Assembly: GCF_030915405.1 (NCBI RefSeq)
Contig: NZ_CP133262.1
Location: 1,488,001-1,552,000, forward strand
Length of the DNA: 64,000 nt
Source: Neobacillus nitrireducens
GTDB taxonomy: Bacteria > Bacillota > Bacilli > Bacillales > Cytobacillaceae
Reading direction: 5' to 3'
Shown here: in pieces, positions 15,532-25,736 of the stretch
Numbering within the stretch: position 1 is the first letter of the stretch
Layout: each line of letters opens with the position of its first letter
Notes under the pieces: generated by a model
What the model was told of the DNA's origin: nothing
What the model saw: the letters and a program-made list of their open reading frames with translations, nothing else
The model's database searches: none
Position numbers and translations under genes: made by a program

Positions 15532-16062
15532 TTATCCTCCTACTAATTCCCCCATATACTCAACATCATCAATCTTCCACCCTTTGTCTTTTACGTAAAT
15601 TAGAGAAGTTTTAACAATAATGGTTTCAGTGTTTGCCACATTGTTAAATTCTGTTGTGAGCTTAAATTCATTAAAAAATTCAGCTTCAGTCTTCGAGGAC
15701 TGATATTCAAATGGCTTCAGTCCTACCATTGAAGACTTGACAGATTGCTCTGAATCTGGAAGTTCCGTTCCAGATGGATGGGTAGCCTTATATCCCTGAT
15801 CAGTCATAAACGGCTTAATTTTCTCATATCGTTCTGCAGTTGTTTGATACGTGAAAAAGCGTTCAAGAAACTCACGGTTTATCTTTAATGCGTCCGTATT
15901 CTGAATGGAGGATAGAGATTTAATCTGATCTTCATAGTTTTCCTGGTTGGCCCGCACTTCCTGCAGCTGTAAGCGCAAGCTGAAAACGTACATAATGACC
16001 ATAGCTGCAACGACAAATCCGATCATTAATAAAAGGAATTTTTTCTTGTTGGTTGGTTCCAT
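15532..16062 (-). CDS. VirB8-like conjugal transfer protein
   Basis: This 176-residue protein has a short cytoplasmic N-terminus, one membrane helix (residues ~8-27), a coiled-coil stretch and a C-terminal domain with the alternating pattern of an NTF2-like fold, as in VirB8-type and TcpC-type mating-channel proteins. ATG at 16062 follows GGAGGTGAG. It is the last gene of the conjugation operon, 13 bp after the CwlT-like gene. Its role is probably structural, outside the membrane. The family match rests on topology and position. Confidence 0.6.
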   Translation of the reverse strand: MEPTNKKKFLLLMIGFVVAAMVIMYVFSLRLQLQEVRANQENYEDQIKSLSSIQNTDALKINREFLERFFTYQTTAERYEKIKPFMTDQGYKATHPSGTELPDSEQSVKSSMVGLKPFEYQSSKTEAEFFNEFKLTTEFNNVANTETIIVKTSLIYVKDKGWKIDDVEYMGELVGG

Positions 16063-16075
16063 GGTCTCACCTCCA

Positions 16076-17110
16076 TTACTGAATACGTCTAAAACCTAAA
16101 AAGGGATATAAGTGTTTCCATTCCTCTACAGAAGAATAGAAGGTACCACTACTATTTGAATTAATAAATTGATCGTTACCTACATACATACCTACGTGTG
16201 AAGCCCCAGACTTATAGGTGGAGAAAAAAACTAAGTCACCTGGTTTTTTCTGATCTTCAGGAATCGGCTTGGTTTTATTGTATTGGGTTTGCGCTGTGCC
16301 GGACATATCAATGCCAATTTGCGCAAAGGCATATTCTAATAGTCCGGAACAGTCAAACCCTCCTGCTGCTGGTGTCCTTCCACCCCACACATATGGCCTT
16401 CCAAGAAATTCTTTCATGATATGATGAACTTCTTCCACATTAAATGATTGTGTTCCGTCACCTACGACAGCCACGTTTCCGTTTCCAGCGTTATAATAAC
16501 GCATGACATTCTCTACATAGTTCACATCACCGTAATGGCCCCATCCTGTTTTTACAGCCATCATATGACTAAACTGAATAGCTACTTCCTTGGAATAGCC
16601 TCCACGTTCTAAGGCGTACCCAATAAATCCATTTCCAAAATTATAAGCTTGTAAAGCTAAGTTAATATCACCTTTAGCATGCTTCATCACTTCAGAAAAA
16701 TATTTCACGCCGATTTGAATGGAATATTCAGGGTCAGTAATGGATCCTGGCGAAAGTCCAATCGATTCGGAAGACTGCATCACATCCAACTGCCTGCCGC
16801 CTGATTCCTGTTGAATAAGAGCCATAATAAGTCCAACATATTCTCCAACACCGTTTTGTTCTGCATATTTCCTTATAAGAGGTTCATACCGCAATACTTC
16901 AGCCGATACTTGCGCTGTTCCTCCGGCTCCTTCTCCTGACATGCCAGAATCAAATTGATTCTCTCCACCCAGGCTAATAGAAATAAATAAAGCAATTCCG
17001 AAAATAGATGTGAGAAGAAGAAGGATACCTGCAAGTATCCAAGTAAGAGGGTTTTTAAGAACAGCTATGGCTCCAGCAACTTTTGCACCTTTCTTTAAAA
17101 CACCTTGCAT
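16076..17110 (-). CDS. Two-domain cell wall hydrolase, CwlT-like
   Basis: The 344-residue protein has an N-terminal membrane anchor (~residues 20-45). A lysozyme/transglycosylase-like domain (~75-200) follows with LIMALIQQESGGRQLDVMQSSES, containing the catalytic Glu, and a repeat-like AYNFGNG motif. The C-terminal NlpC/P60 domain (~225-344) has GRPYVWGGRTPAAGGFDCSG with the catalytic Cys and a SHVGMYVG histidine. Such enzymes open the peptidoglycan for the mating channel, as CwlT does in ICEBs1. ATG at 17110 follows AAGGGAGAG. Confidence 0.92.
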   Translation of the reverse strand: MQGVLKKGAKVAGAIAVLKNPLTWILAGILLLLTSIFGIALFISISLGGENQFDSGMSGEGAGGTAQVSAEVLRYEPLIRKYAEQNGVGEYVGLIMALIQQESGGRQLDVMQSSESIGLSPGSITDPEYSIQIGVKYFSEVMKHAKGDINLALQAYNFGNGFIGYALERGGYSKEVAIQFSHMMAVKTGWGHYGDVNYVENVMRYYNAGNGNVAVVGDGTQSFNVEEVHHIMKEFLGRPYVWGGRTPAAGGFDCSGLLEYAFAQIGIDMSGTAQTQYNKTKPIPEDQKKPGDLVFFSTYKSGASHVGMYVGNDQFINSNSSGTFYSSVEEWKHLYPFLGFRRIQ

Positions 17111-17203
17111 ATGCTCTCCCTTCTAAGAGCTGTTCTGACGCAACGAAACAGGTCATTGTTCATGAAATGAAATGTAAGAACGTCAAAACACTTTTCTCCC
17201 ACA

Positions 17204-19150
17204 TCATTTTCGTTGTTTAGAATCCTTTACTTTGGGTTCTCTACTTTCTGACCTCTTTATATTTTCAGTAGATGTATTCGCATTTCTCAATTTAATCTGT
17301 TGTTGAGCTTCCCATTGAGTGAGATGTTTATCCGATTCTCTTGAAGCAGCTACTTCATTTCTACTGTCCATTCTTCCTGACGGCTTACGGTGAGGAGGAG
17401 AAGGTTTAACCTCTTCGTTTTTTCTACCTTCTCGACTAGAATTTCGGGCCGACTGACTAGGATTATTACTCTTACTAGAACCTTCACCTTTTCCACTTTT
17501 GTAATCATCTAAATGCACAATAGCAGCACCAGCATTTCGTGAAGCTGAACGTGGGGCTGTTCCTACTGTCAATGCTGACGTTGCATTTTTACCACTTTTG
17601 CCCGTAGCTTGTTGCCCTGAATTGTTGCCGGGTCCTTGTTTTTGCGGCGTATTCTCTCCTGCTGCATTTCGGTGTTTTGATCGGGTTCCACTAGTTACCG
17701 CACCAGTTGTAGCCGTTTTCCGTCCTGCTCCTTCTTCGCCTGACTGAAACCCTTCTTGACGCTTTTTATGTTTATAATTTTTATATGCTTGTCCCACCAT
17801 TCTTTTTGCCCCTTTGAACCCTTTTTCGCCAGCGTCACCCATTTTGTTAAAGGAGTTTGTGGTCGCTCTCTCGACGATTTTCTGACCTTGTAGCATCCCT
17901 ACTGAAGCAACTTCGAATAGTTCAGAACGGTATTTAAATAAGCCCCACATAGTAATACAGATCAAGAAGACGACAAATGCATAGCCTTCTACTCCATTCG
18001 TAACTTTGACCGATTCATAAAGCAAGCTAACAATTCCCGTAATGACAGCGATTAAAAGCACCAATCCTGCTTTCATCAGTAACACGCCTACTATCTTTTT
18101 TCCGTGATTTAACGCACTTTCACTGTAAGATGGGATTAACGAAAGAACAAGTGGAATTCCTGTGAAGACCACTAATGCTAAGAACCATACTTGAAGCAAA
18201 AACTTAAAGATTCCTAACAATAAAACAGGAATCGAAAGAGCAATAGTGGAAATAATCGTGACGATTAAATACCCAAATCGTTCACCGCTAAAATCCGATG
18301 TCATTTGCTTGTTGTCAAGTTCCGAAACTTCATTACTAACAATCCTTTTTCGTTCTTCTTTTCCTTCTTCTGTATAAGGCTTAATTTCCAAAAGGTTATC
18401 TACTCGATTTGGATCCTCACTTACTATGTCAGCTTCCTTTGTTGAGCCATAATTTAAAAGTAAATACGGGCTTTTGACCATTAGATTAAACAATTGATTT
18501 TCTAATATGGCCATTCCTTCTTTTGAATTATAGGCTGCGTTGCTGTCAAATTCATCAGAACTAACAAGAACATTTGCTGAGCTGGCAATCCCTTCAAGTT
18601 CTGCCCCTCTGTCATTCAGCCATCTGATATTTCCTGTTGCATCAGAATAAAACCAAAAGGTGAGAACCATGATGGCCAAAGCACCAACGATTGCTTTTAC
18701 CGCATGCCCGGCTTGTTGATTGACAAAATAACGCCATGCTGCAGCTCCTCCTACAAAAATGACAAACAAAGATAGGAAAGTCCCCGACATAATTTCATAG
18801 ATTCGTTGACTCATAATACCTGCTTCGACTGTAATGATGCTAATTAAATCGAAAGACATGAGCTGATCAATAGAATAAAGGGTAAAGCTAGCAAGTGTTT
18901 TATTAAACCCCCACATCCCTTGATTAATGGCATGTAGGGCATTATCACCAGTATCTTTAAGGCCGTCCCCAATATCTGCTTCCATCCTGTAATGATCGAG
19001 AGGATATTCCTTACCTTCCAATGTCACACGGCCAACGGTTACTTCCTTTTTCTGAACAGTCGGTGAGATATCATCCGCAAGTGAAGCTGTTGGCATTAGG
19101 AGGAAAAAAAACGCTAAACACATGCCTAATCCCCGTTTCAGGAATTTCAT
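17204..19150 (-). CDS. VirB6-like mating-channel membrane protein (CD3337/EF1877 type)
   Basis: The 648-residue protein has a signal peptide (MKFLKRGLGMCLAFFFLLMP, cleavage near LAD), an extracellular loop region, and about six to eight membrane helices up to residue ~410. The last ~210 residues form a low-complexity tail rich in Gly, Ser, Asn, Lys and Arg, likely disordered and cytoplasmic. This layout matches the ConG/VirB6-like mobilome proteins of Gram-positive elements, which form the inner channel. A lipoprotein gene lies 11 bp upstream. Confidence 0.85.
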   Translation of the reverse strand: MKFLKRGLGMCLAFFFLLMPTASLADDISPTVQKKEVTVGRVTLEGKEYPLDHYRMEADIGDGLKDTGDNALHAINQGMWGFNKTLASFTLYSIDQLMSFDLISIITVEAGIMSQRIYEIMSGTFLSLFVIFVGGAAAWRYFVNQQAGHAVKAIVGALAIMVLTFWFYSDATGNIRWLNDRGAELEGIASSANVLVSSDEFDSNAAYNSKEGMAILENQLFNLMVKSPYLLLNYGSTKEADIVSEDPNRVDNLLEIKPYTEEGKEERKRIVSNEVSELDNKQMTSDFSGERFGYLIVTIISTIALSIPVLLLGIFKFLLQVWFLALVVFTGIPLVLSLIPSYSESALNHGKKIVGVLLMKAGLVLLIAVITGIVSLLYESVKVTNGVEGYAFVVFLICITMWGLFKYRSELFEVASVGMLQGQKIVERATTNSFNKMGDAGEKGFKGAKRMVGQAYKNYKHKKRQEGFQSGEEGAGRKTATTGAVTSGTRSKHRNAAGENTPQKQGPGNNSGQQATGKSGKNATSALTVGTAPRSASRNAGAAIVHLDDYKSGKGEGSSKSNNPSQSARNSSREGRKNEEVKPSPPHRKPSGRMDSRNEVAASRESDKHLTQWEAQQQIKLRNANTSTENIKRSESREPKVKDSKQRK

Positions 19151-19161
19151 CCAATCCCTCC

Positions 19162-19596
19162 CTATTTACAATGGATACAAGCTTTCCGTTCAAATTTCTC
19201 TTTAATTTCATCACGGTTAATATCCAAACTTTTACTTGTATCGACTTTCCACACATCAGCTTTTTTACGAAAAACAATACTGTCCTCTACTGCATTATCA
19301 CCCTTTGGATTATCGAAATCTGCAAAAACATAGTAGTTCTCTAATTCTTTGTCATAGTAAATTTCAAAACGTATATCTTTATATTCCAACCCTGAATCTA
19401 CCTTCTTTGCGGTTTTATCAACCTCATAAGAACCTTTTTTATAAATAAATTCTTGCTGTTTGTCATACTCATTATCGAAATTTGCCTTTTCCCACTCATA
19501 TGCAATTTTTGCAATCTCCTCAGGAGAAGTGCCCTTGTTACACCCCGCTAATAGTGCAATCAAAGCAATAAATAAGATTAATAGTTTTTTCATCAA
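19162..19596 (-). CDS. Conjugation-operon lipoprotein
   Basis: The 144-residue protein has a lipoprotein signal: MMKKLLILFIALIAL with lipobox LLAGC at residues 15-19. The mature part is charged and has an NTF2-like pattern of strands (DVWKVDTSK near residue 120), as in small immunity or plug lipoproteins of conjugative elements. It ends with CIHCK. Its gene overlaps the end of the virB4 gene by 4 bp (ATGA), so translation is coupled. It could be a surface lipoprotein of the mating machine or an exclusion factor. Confidence 0.7.
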   Translation of the reverse strand: MMKKLLILFIALIALLAGCNKGTSPEEIAKIAYEWEKANFDNEYDKQQEFIYKKGSYEVDKTAKKVDSGLEYKDIRFEIYYDKELENYYVFADFDNPKGDNAVEDSIVFRKKADVWKVDTSKSLDINRDEIKEKFERKACIHCK

Positions 19597-22043
19597 ATAA
19601 ATGCCTCCTCAGTTTCAGCTCTGCCTCGGTCGTTTTCTTTTGTATTGAAGGCACTAATCCATTCGTTAAACAACACATCGGTTTGAATTTTGGCCGTACG
19701 GCCGTACATATCTTCTACAATACACTGACCTTCTGTCAGGTTTTTCAGCATATCCCGATTAGCTTTGTTATCCTCCATGCCAAGAAACTCAATGATATTA
19801 GCTGCTTCTTCTGTCGTCTTCGCTTTAAAGGCAAATTTTGTTCCGATATTTTCTTTAATTTGTGGCTTGTTGTATTCATAAGTGGACTGTGTAATGATAT
19901 AAACGGCTGACCGTAAGGAACGGCCGGTACGCAATAATTCATTAATGAGTCGGTCACCAGCACCCGTATTCATCAGCATCCATGCTTCCTCAAATATCGT
20001 TAATTTCACGACCGAATCATCACGGGCGAATTTCGTGGCGAATTTTGCTAATGGCTGCATGAGTGCAACGGCAATGTGTTCATCTCGAGTGGCAGCCTTT
20101 TCACCTTCATCTGGAAGATTCAAGTTTTGAATCTGCAAGATATTTACTTGTTCATTAAGGCTAATCCCTTCCACATTACCATCTGAAAACATTAATTTTG
20201 CAATCCCATTTGTGCCGATTTCATAAAGCAAGTCGCCTACATTTTTAACATCTTGATCATCAGAATCTTGTAAATAGCGAACAACCTTTAAAAGCCCTGG
20301 CCTTTTGTCCTGCTGCATAATATGACGGACACCTTTATAAATGGAAGTTTTAACATTCCTTTCATTGGACTGAAGCTCGGATAAATATTCAAGAACGCCT
20401 ACAGCTGCATCCTGAGCTTCCTCTCCTTCAAGGAAGGTAAGAGGGTCAAGCTTCCCGGCATCCTTCCTTTCACTCGATAGAGTGATATAGTTAAAGCTTT
20501 CAATTAATTCTTTGAAAAATGGAGCTGTACGCTCCATTTCAGGCGTAAGCGCCTGTTTGAATTTTTTTTCGACTTCGTTTTTTGGATCCGTCATAAGGAT
20601 TTTGGCTCCAAAAAAGACGGAATTTAGTAAGATATCCTTTAGAAGATAAGATTTCCCCATCCCCGTTGGTCCCGAAATCGTGACATGGGGAGATGAGTAC
20701 TTGGAACCTTTCAAGCCCAAATGAGCGAGAAAGGGATGATAAAAAACAAGAGATTGAGAGCTTTCAATGCTTTCTCCTTCATGCGATATGTTTTTCCCTA
20801 AATAAAAACCTACCGTATTACCAATTTTACGTGTAAGAGAAAAAAGGGATTCCGCAAACGATTCAGGAGTAAGAACTTGTTCCCAATCCTCGGCTACTAT
20901 TTTGGCTGCTGGTAACGATTGATGGAATAAAAGGAGTTGATCGGCTAATGGCTGCACAAGTTCAATTTGTTGGTCTTTAAAATCGATGATGAGCCTTCTG
21001 GCTCTTTTTCGGGCTTCTTCTTTCGTCTGACCGTATACAACAAAATGGATGTGAGTTCTAAGAAGTGGTTTTCCTTGATTTTTAATTTGATTTTCTAATC
21101 CATGTAAAAGTTCTCGCCCTGTATTAATCAAGCTATCGTCATCTTCATTCGCTTCGATCAATTGAGCGTCTTGGTCGCGAAAACGCTTTTTAATCGTGTT
21201 GGTTTGGTTTTCATCCTCCTTCTTCTTTTTGTAAATCGTCCGCATATTCACTTCTACTGGAAAGTTATAGGACTGGAAGAAATACGCCCATTCTTTATAG
21301 CTTAAATCAATCGGAAATTCTGAAACCGGAAGAAACGCACACCAAGATTCATCATCTAACTGGTTAATATGTAAATATCCTGCTTTTCCTGGGTCAAGAA
21401 TACCTTCCGTCAGGCCATAAATACTTCCCTCTCCGTCAGGTTGTTTCTGACCTCTGACGAACTGATGACGGATAATATAGCGTAATTCTTTCTCTTTTAC
21501 TCGGTAAGCCCCTAAATAGTTAGTAAGGGTTGTATAAGCATCTTCTTCCGACTCTTCAAACAGGCTGACGGTTAAATCATCAACCTCATGTCCTCCAAAA
21601 CCCGCAAGCTTTTGTATGTATCGATTCATACTTTTAAAAGAAGAAGAAAAGGCACCAATGATACTTTCATCAAGTTCTCGGCGTTTCAGCTTCACACCGA
21701 CAAAGAATTTGTATTCTACAACATTTTTGACCTCTTCACGCAAAATCTCCTTTGTTCGTTCCGCATAATATTTTCCTATTTCCGCATAGTTGCCTTCATA
21801 CTGTTGTTGAAGACTATTCATCCGTTTATCAATATCAACAGGGATGGGAATGATTTTATAATCAATTTCCTCGAAGGCCGCTAACTGCCATGTAAGCCTT
21901 TGAAGACGGTTCACAAGATGATTTTCGGCTTCTTGCTCATTTACGCCTACGGTGTTTTCGTATAAACGATAGTAAGACCAGGCTTCCATTTCATGAGTAT
22001 AGATAACATTTTCTTTATAAGATTGAATCGGAAATTGTAACAT
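19593..22043 (-). CDS. VirB4-type conjugation ATPase
   Basis: At 816 residues it has the size of ConE/VirB4 ATPases. Walker A GPTGMGKSYLLKD is near residue 455; Walker B LTIFEEAWMLMN is near 690; the conserved LLRTGRSLRSAVYIITQS motif follows. It energises assembly of the mating channel and DNA or protein export at the membrane. ATG at 22043 lies directly after a gap of 12 bp from the TcpE-like gene. The frame is complete and all motifs are intact. Confidence 0.94.
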   Translation of the reverse strand: MLQFPIQSYKENVIYTHEMEAWSYYRLYENTVGVNEQEAENHLVNRLQRLTWQLAAFEEIDYKIIPIPVDIDKRMNSLQQQYEGNYAEIGKYYAERTKEILREEVKNVVEYKFFVGVKLKRRELDESIIGAFSSSFKSMNRYIQKLAGFGGHEVDDLTVSLFEESEEDAYTTLTNYLGAYRVKEKELRYIIRHQFVRGQKQPDGEGSIYGLTEGILDPGKAGYLHINQLDDESWCAFLPVSEFPIDLSYKEWAYFFQSYNFPVEVNMRTIYKKKKEDENQTNTIKKRFRDQDAQLIEANEDDDSLINTGRELLHGLENQIKNQGKPLLRTHIHFVVYGQTKEEARKRARRLIIDFKDQQIELVQPLADQLLLFHQSLPAAKIVAEDWEQVLTPESFAESLFSLTRKIGNTVGFYLGKNISHEGESIESSQSLVFYHPFLAHLGLKGSKYSSPHVTISGPTGMGKSYLLKDILLNSVFFGAKILMTDPKNEVEKKFKQALTPEMERTAPFFKELIESFNYITLSSERKDAGKLDPLTFLEGEEAQDAAVGVLEYLSELQSNERNVKTSIYKGVRHIMQQDKRPGLLKVVRYLQDSDDQDVKNVGDLLYEIGTNGIAKLMFSDGNVEGISLNEQVNILQIQNLNLPDEGEKAATRDEHIAVALMQPLAKFATKFARDDSVVKLTIFEEAWMLMNTGAGDRLINELLRTGRSLRSAVYIITQSTYEYNKPQIKENIGTKFAFKAKTTEEAANIIEFLGMEDNKANRDMLKNLTEGQCIVEDMYGRTAKIQTDVLFNEWISAFNTKENDRGRAETEEAFI

Positions 22044-22055
22044 GGATCCACCACC

Positions 22056-22445
22056 TTATTGGAATCGCTCATAAGACTGTGCTTTTTTCATTTGGGGCTG
22101 GTAAATAGGTTTATGGCTGCTATAACTGAATCGTTTAGTAAATAAATATCGAAAGTAACCAATAAAAAAACGGTCTAAGCGTTTCCCATCTAATCTACTT
22201 CTACAAATAGCTCCTGCAATCATCCACGGCAACACGGCGTAAAAAGCCAGTTGCAAGGTCGTGGGTAAAACGTGATTAATACTTCCTCTAAAAAGAAAGA
22301 AAAACCCGAAAATTAGAAGGGCGACAACTATTTGCCTAATTTCAATCCCTTTGGAAAAGACCAGGGACTTATCACCTTTTCCAATTTTCCATATTTTCAA
22401 GGGATATTTGAAGAATTTTCGGTAACTATAGGCTTCTGATCTCAA
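22056..22445 (-). CDS. TcpE-family conjugation membrane protein
   Basis: The 129-residue protein begins with SYRKFFKYPLKIWKIGKGDKSL, then two adjacent membrane helices (residues ~38-85) and a basic tail with KRLDRFFIGYFRYL. This matches the TcpE family (ConD in ICEBs1), a small inner-membrane part of the mating complex. It overlaps the upstream gene by 4 bp and precedes virB4 by 12 bp. Confidence 0.82.
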   Translation of the reverse strand: MRSEAYSYRKFFKYPLKIWKIGKGDKSLVFSKGIEIRQIVVALLIFGFFFLFRGSINHVLPTTLQLAFYAVLPWMIAGAICRSRLDGKRLDRFFIGYFRYLFTKRFSYSSHKPIYQPQMKKAQSYERFQ

Positions 22446-22672
22446 TTAAGACCACCGCTTTTTACTTTGTTCCAAATAGCATTTGCTATACTTTCAAACT
22501 CCCCTGGACTCGCAACAATCACATAGCAGACAACCGCAAAGATAAAGCTAGAGAAAAACATACCCCACCGTTGCGAAATAAACGCGCGAACAATCATGAT
22601 AATCATGATGATAAACAAAACCGCAGCGACTTGTGATGAAGCATAATCCGTAAGACCTGTAATATCTGGCAT
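22442..22672 (-). CDS. Small conjugation membrane protein (TcpD/ConC-like)
   Basis: The 76-residue protein has two membrane helices (residues ~15-30 and 35-52) and a polar C-terminus (GEFESIANAIWNKVKSGG). Its place between the TcpC-like and TcpE-like genes fits TcpD/ConC. It overlaps the next gene by ATGA, so translation is coupled. Confidence 0.75.
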   Translation of the reverse strand: MPDITGLTDYASSQVAAVLFIIMIIMIVRAFISQRWGMFFSSFIFAVVCYVIVASPGEFESIANAIWNKVKSGGLN

Positions 22673-22677
22673 TTAAA

Positions 22678-23757
22678 TCATCCTCCTAAAGTATGTTTTA
22701 ATTCTTGAATATAAAATTTGTTGTTCTCTTTGTTCACAACAAGGGTAAACGGATGTTTTGTTTGTAACCCTGTATTAGCTTCCTGAAGCAGTACAAGGGT
22801 CTTCACAATGTATTGACCCTCTTTCTTTCCATCATAGACGACAAAGTCTTCCAATCCCTTGTACTCGTAAAGATCTTTAAGAGACTCAGGATTTTCCATT
22901 AAGTAAGACATCTCCTCAATAGAATTGGTTGTATAAGAAGTGAAGAACTGTGTAGCAAACTGTTTCATTTGATCTTCCATTTTCACATTCTTTTTTGATT
23001 GATCGGTTTGATCTTGGACGGCCGCGATTCGCGTTTCGCTCGGTAGAGCTTGAAAATAGGGCTGTTCGATCACATTGAAGGAGTTCCCGTCAGTTCCAAG
23101 TCGAACGACAATCATTTGACCTTTAACTCCAAGCGATTCGTCACTCTTTGTAACATTGTCCTCTTTTACTACCTCTTCTTTGCCTTCATTGTTTATCTTT
23201 TTTACGTCTACTTGTTCTTTTTTTTCAACGACCTTGAAAAGCTCATATTCGATTGCGTACACATAACTGGCTGCCTCTTCGTTTACGTCCTCCACATCAT
23301 ATAAGCTAGCACTCTTCAAAACTCGTTTTCCTTGAAACGCTGTAAGATTCTCTAGCTCTCCTACTTTTAGGCCTTCAGCTAGGAAATGTTGAAGTGTTTT
23401 TGCTCGTTCTTTTTGCTCTTCTTTATCATTGGATACATTGATATACGTATCAATGAACTGATTGGCATACGTTTCACCAGCAGGCGAATTGGAAAAACCC
23501 ACCTTATTTAAACCGGCGATTTGCGCTGCCGCTTTGGCCTGGTATCCATTTACTTTTTCATTTAAAAACCCTGTCCTAGCCCATGATTGAAAAGCGAAAA
23601 AAATGACTCCCACTAGCACCAACCAAAATAGGATGGAGAAGACCCTTCTTCCATTAAAACGAGAGGATCTCAGACGTCTTTCATCTTTTAGGACTTTCTT
23701 TCTGCCTTGTTCTGCATTTTTTTTAAGCCCACCCATCAATTTGCCGAAAAAACTCAT
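22678..23757 (-). CDS. TcpC/ConB-family mating channel protein
   Basis: The 359-residue protein has a basic cytoplasmic N-terminus (LKKNAEQGRKKVLKDERRLR), one membrane helix (residues ~38-58) and two successive extracellular NTF2-like domains (~85-215 and ~240-355). This is the TcpC architecture, which is VirB8-like and forms the extracellular collar of the channel. A lysine/glutamate-rich linker lies near residues 178-202. The gene overlaps the VirD4 gene by 4 bp. Confidence 0.88.
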   Translation of the reverse strand: MSFFGKLMGGLKKNAEQGRKKVLKDERRLRSSRFNGRRVFSILFWLVLVGVIFFAFQSWARTGFLNEKVNGYQAKAAAQIAGLNKVGFSNSPAGETYANQFIDTYINVSNDKEEQKERAKTLQHFLAEGLKVGELENLTAFQGKRVLKSASLYDVEDVNEEAASYVYAIEYELFKVVEKKEQVDVKKINNEGKEEVVKEDNVTKSDESLGVKGQMIVVRLGTDGNSFNVIEQPYFQALPSETRIAAVQDQTDQSKKNVKMEDQMKQFATQFFTSYTTNSIEEMSYLMENPESLKDLYEYKGLEDFVVYDGKKEGQYIVKTLVLLQEANTGLQTKHPFTLVVNKENNKFYIQELKHTLGG

Positions 23758-25736
23758 TTAATCCCTCCTATTTCTAAGGCATTCCGGACATATACACGGC
23801 GGAAATAGGTATCACTTCCCTCTTCCTCAACCATTTTTCGATTAATAAAAATTTCACCGATTTGAAGATTTTTTATTTCGCTTGGATTGGCTTTAAATCG
23901 TTCTACATCTCTTACAGTCCCCATATTGGCTTCATAACGTAGATGAGGATATTTTTTCTCAACCTGCTGCGTAATTTCCCGATCGGAGAAAGTACCGAAA
24001 ACCTGCGCTATTCGCTCAGCATCCTTAGATGAATTGACACGGCCAGTGGCAATAATGTTACAGTTTGAGATAATCTGTTCCGTCATAATCGGGTCAACCG
24101 CATCAATATCGGACAATGTTTGTGTAGAAATAATACATTCGAAGCCGGCTGAACGTGATTTATTAACAATGTCTACAATTCGCCGATCACCATAAGCAGA
24201 AAACTCCTCGTATACCCCAAAAATGGATTTTCGCCCCTTGGCTTGTCTGTAAGCTACCAAGCTATTCACATCTAAGATGATCATTTTCCCAATTTTCCGA
24301 ATATAATCCGCATAACGACTCCCTGAAATACTGAAAATCACGACGTCGTTCTGATCAGTAATCCTTTGAAGGTCAATACCTTTATCACTTTCTACAAACA
24401 GATGACCTAAATCGGATTCTAGCAACTCACCCAATTGCATTTTCAGACGGGTAAGACACCCTTCCACAATCGATTCGGGAAATTCATCATCCAATATTTT
24501 CTTGATACGTTTCATTCCCTCTTGAAGTTTCGTTACGGACCGCTTACGCTTCTCCAAAACCATTTTTTTAACCGTCTTAACCTTTGGCTCAGAAGGAGCG
24601 ACAAAATCGCTTAAATCATCATCCAGAGACATTTGTTCAGGATTTCCGATCACAACCTTCTCTTCTACCTCAACTTCGATCTCTTCCTCAATTTCTTCCT
24701 CTATACTGTGTGCTTTAAAAAATTCATTCATATACTTAAAGTTCGTTAATCGCGCAATGGTCTTAAAATCTCTTGGAACACCCGCTTCATCGATAAGTTT
24801 AACGACCAGTTGCAGATAACGGGAAGCAATATCCGTATAATAGGCCCCGTCTCCCTCACTCGAAAAACTAAACAAGGACATAAGCTTATCTCGGGTTTCA
24901 GTAGGGGTTCCGTTTTTAATAGGGTTATACGTTAAATTGTCCATTTCTGAAAACAGATAGACCTTTTTGCTATATGCTTCACATAAGGCTTTAAATTCAA
25001 GCATGGATTTTCGTTCGCCCTTGCCGTCAACAAAAATAACAGGCTTATTTTGTTGCAATGCGGCTTCCATTAAAGAAGCAATTAATGTCGTTTTACCTGT
25101 ACCTGTTCCGCCTGTAGCAAGCATGTGATAGTTTAACTCTTTGGATCCAAGAGAAACACGCTCTTTAAAATCGGTGTACCCTACAAATACTTCTTCAGAA
25201 GGCTTTTCTCGATATGTTTGCTGCTTCTTGTCCAAAAATTTCACTCTGTTTTTACGAAATGCTTTATATTTCTGTTCTGTCTTTTTCCTCTTTACCTCGC
25301 CAGATTTGGTTGTCACTCTCTTTTTCCAAAAAAACTTCGCAAAGATAAAGTACCCAAATGAAAATAACAACGCTAATCCTACTAACATCACATATGAGGA
25401 TGTTTTGACTCCAATGACATTCCCTTCATTAAAAAGACGTTCAGCACTCGTTGATAGATAAGGGATATTCATTTCTGAAACAAATCCAAAATAAGTAAGT
25501 ATGTTACCTGATTGAAATTGCCACAAAAGAAGAAAAATCCCTACTCCAAGAGCAACATAAGAAATCCAATCTCGGTTAATAATATGAATGATCACAAAGA
25601 TCAACATTCCCAATAAGACAGGGAGAAAAAAGATGATCCCAATAATCCCAATCAAACCATAAAGAACAAGCTCACCAATTATATGATCCGTTTCAGTCTG
25701 CTGTGTTTGCTCCTGGCCCTTCGCCATCGGATCCAC
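23754..25736 (-). CDS. VirD4-type coupling protein
   Basis: The 660-residue ATPase has four membrane helices in its first ~130 residues, then Walker A ATGGTGTGKTTLIASLMEA near 210, a GRKSIFGVYEEFSAYGDRRI Walker B region near 510, and the CIISTQTLSDIDAVDP motif. It links the relaxosome to the channel and pumps single-stranded DNA. A glutamate-rich insert (EEEIEEEIEVEVEEK) lies near residue 345, with an acidic/basic linker after it. It overlaps both neighbours, so it is fully within the operon. Confidence 0.92.
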   Translation of the reverse strand: MDPMAKGQEQTQQTETDHIIGELVLYGLIGIIGIIFFLPVLLGMLIFVIIHIINRDWISYVALGVGIFLLLWQFQSGNILTYFGFVSEMNIPYLSTSAERLFNEGNVIGVKTSSYVMLVGLALLFSFGYFIFAKFFWKKRVTTKSGEVKRKKTEQKYKAFRKNRVKFLDKKQQTYREKPSEEVFVGYTDFKERVSLGSKELNYHMLATGGTGTGKTTLIASLMEAALQQNKPVIFVDGKGERKSMLEFKALCEAYSKKVYLFSEMDNLTYNPIKNGTPTETRDKLMSLFSFSSEGDGAYYTDIASRYLQLVVKLIDEAGVPRDFKTIARLTNFKYMNEFFKAHSIEEEIEEEIEVEVEEKVVIGNPEQMSLDDDLSDFVAPSEPKVKTVKKMVLEKRKRSVTKLQEGMKRIKKILDDEFPESIVEGCLTRLKMQLGELLESDLGHLFVESDKGIDLQRITDQNDVVIFSISGSRYADYIRKIGKMIILDVNSLVAYRQAKGRKSIFGVYEEFSAYGDRRIVDIVNKSRSAGFECIISTQTLSDIDAVDPIMTEQIISNCNIIATGRVNSSKDAERIAQVFGTFSDREITQQVEKKYPHLRYEANMGTVRDVERFKANPSEIKNLQIGEIFINRKMVEEEGSDTYFRRVYVRNALEIGGIK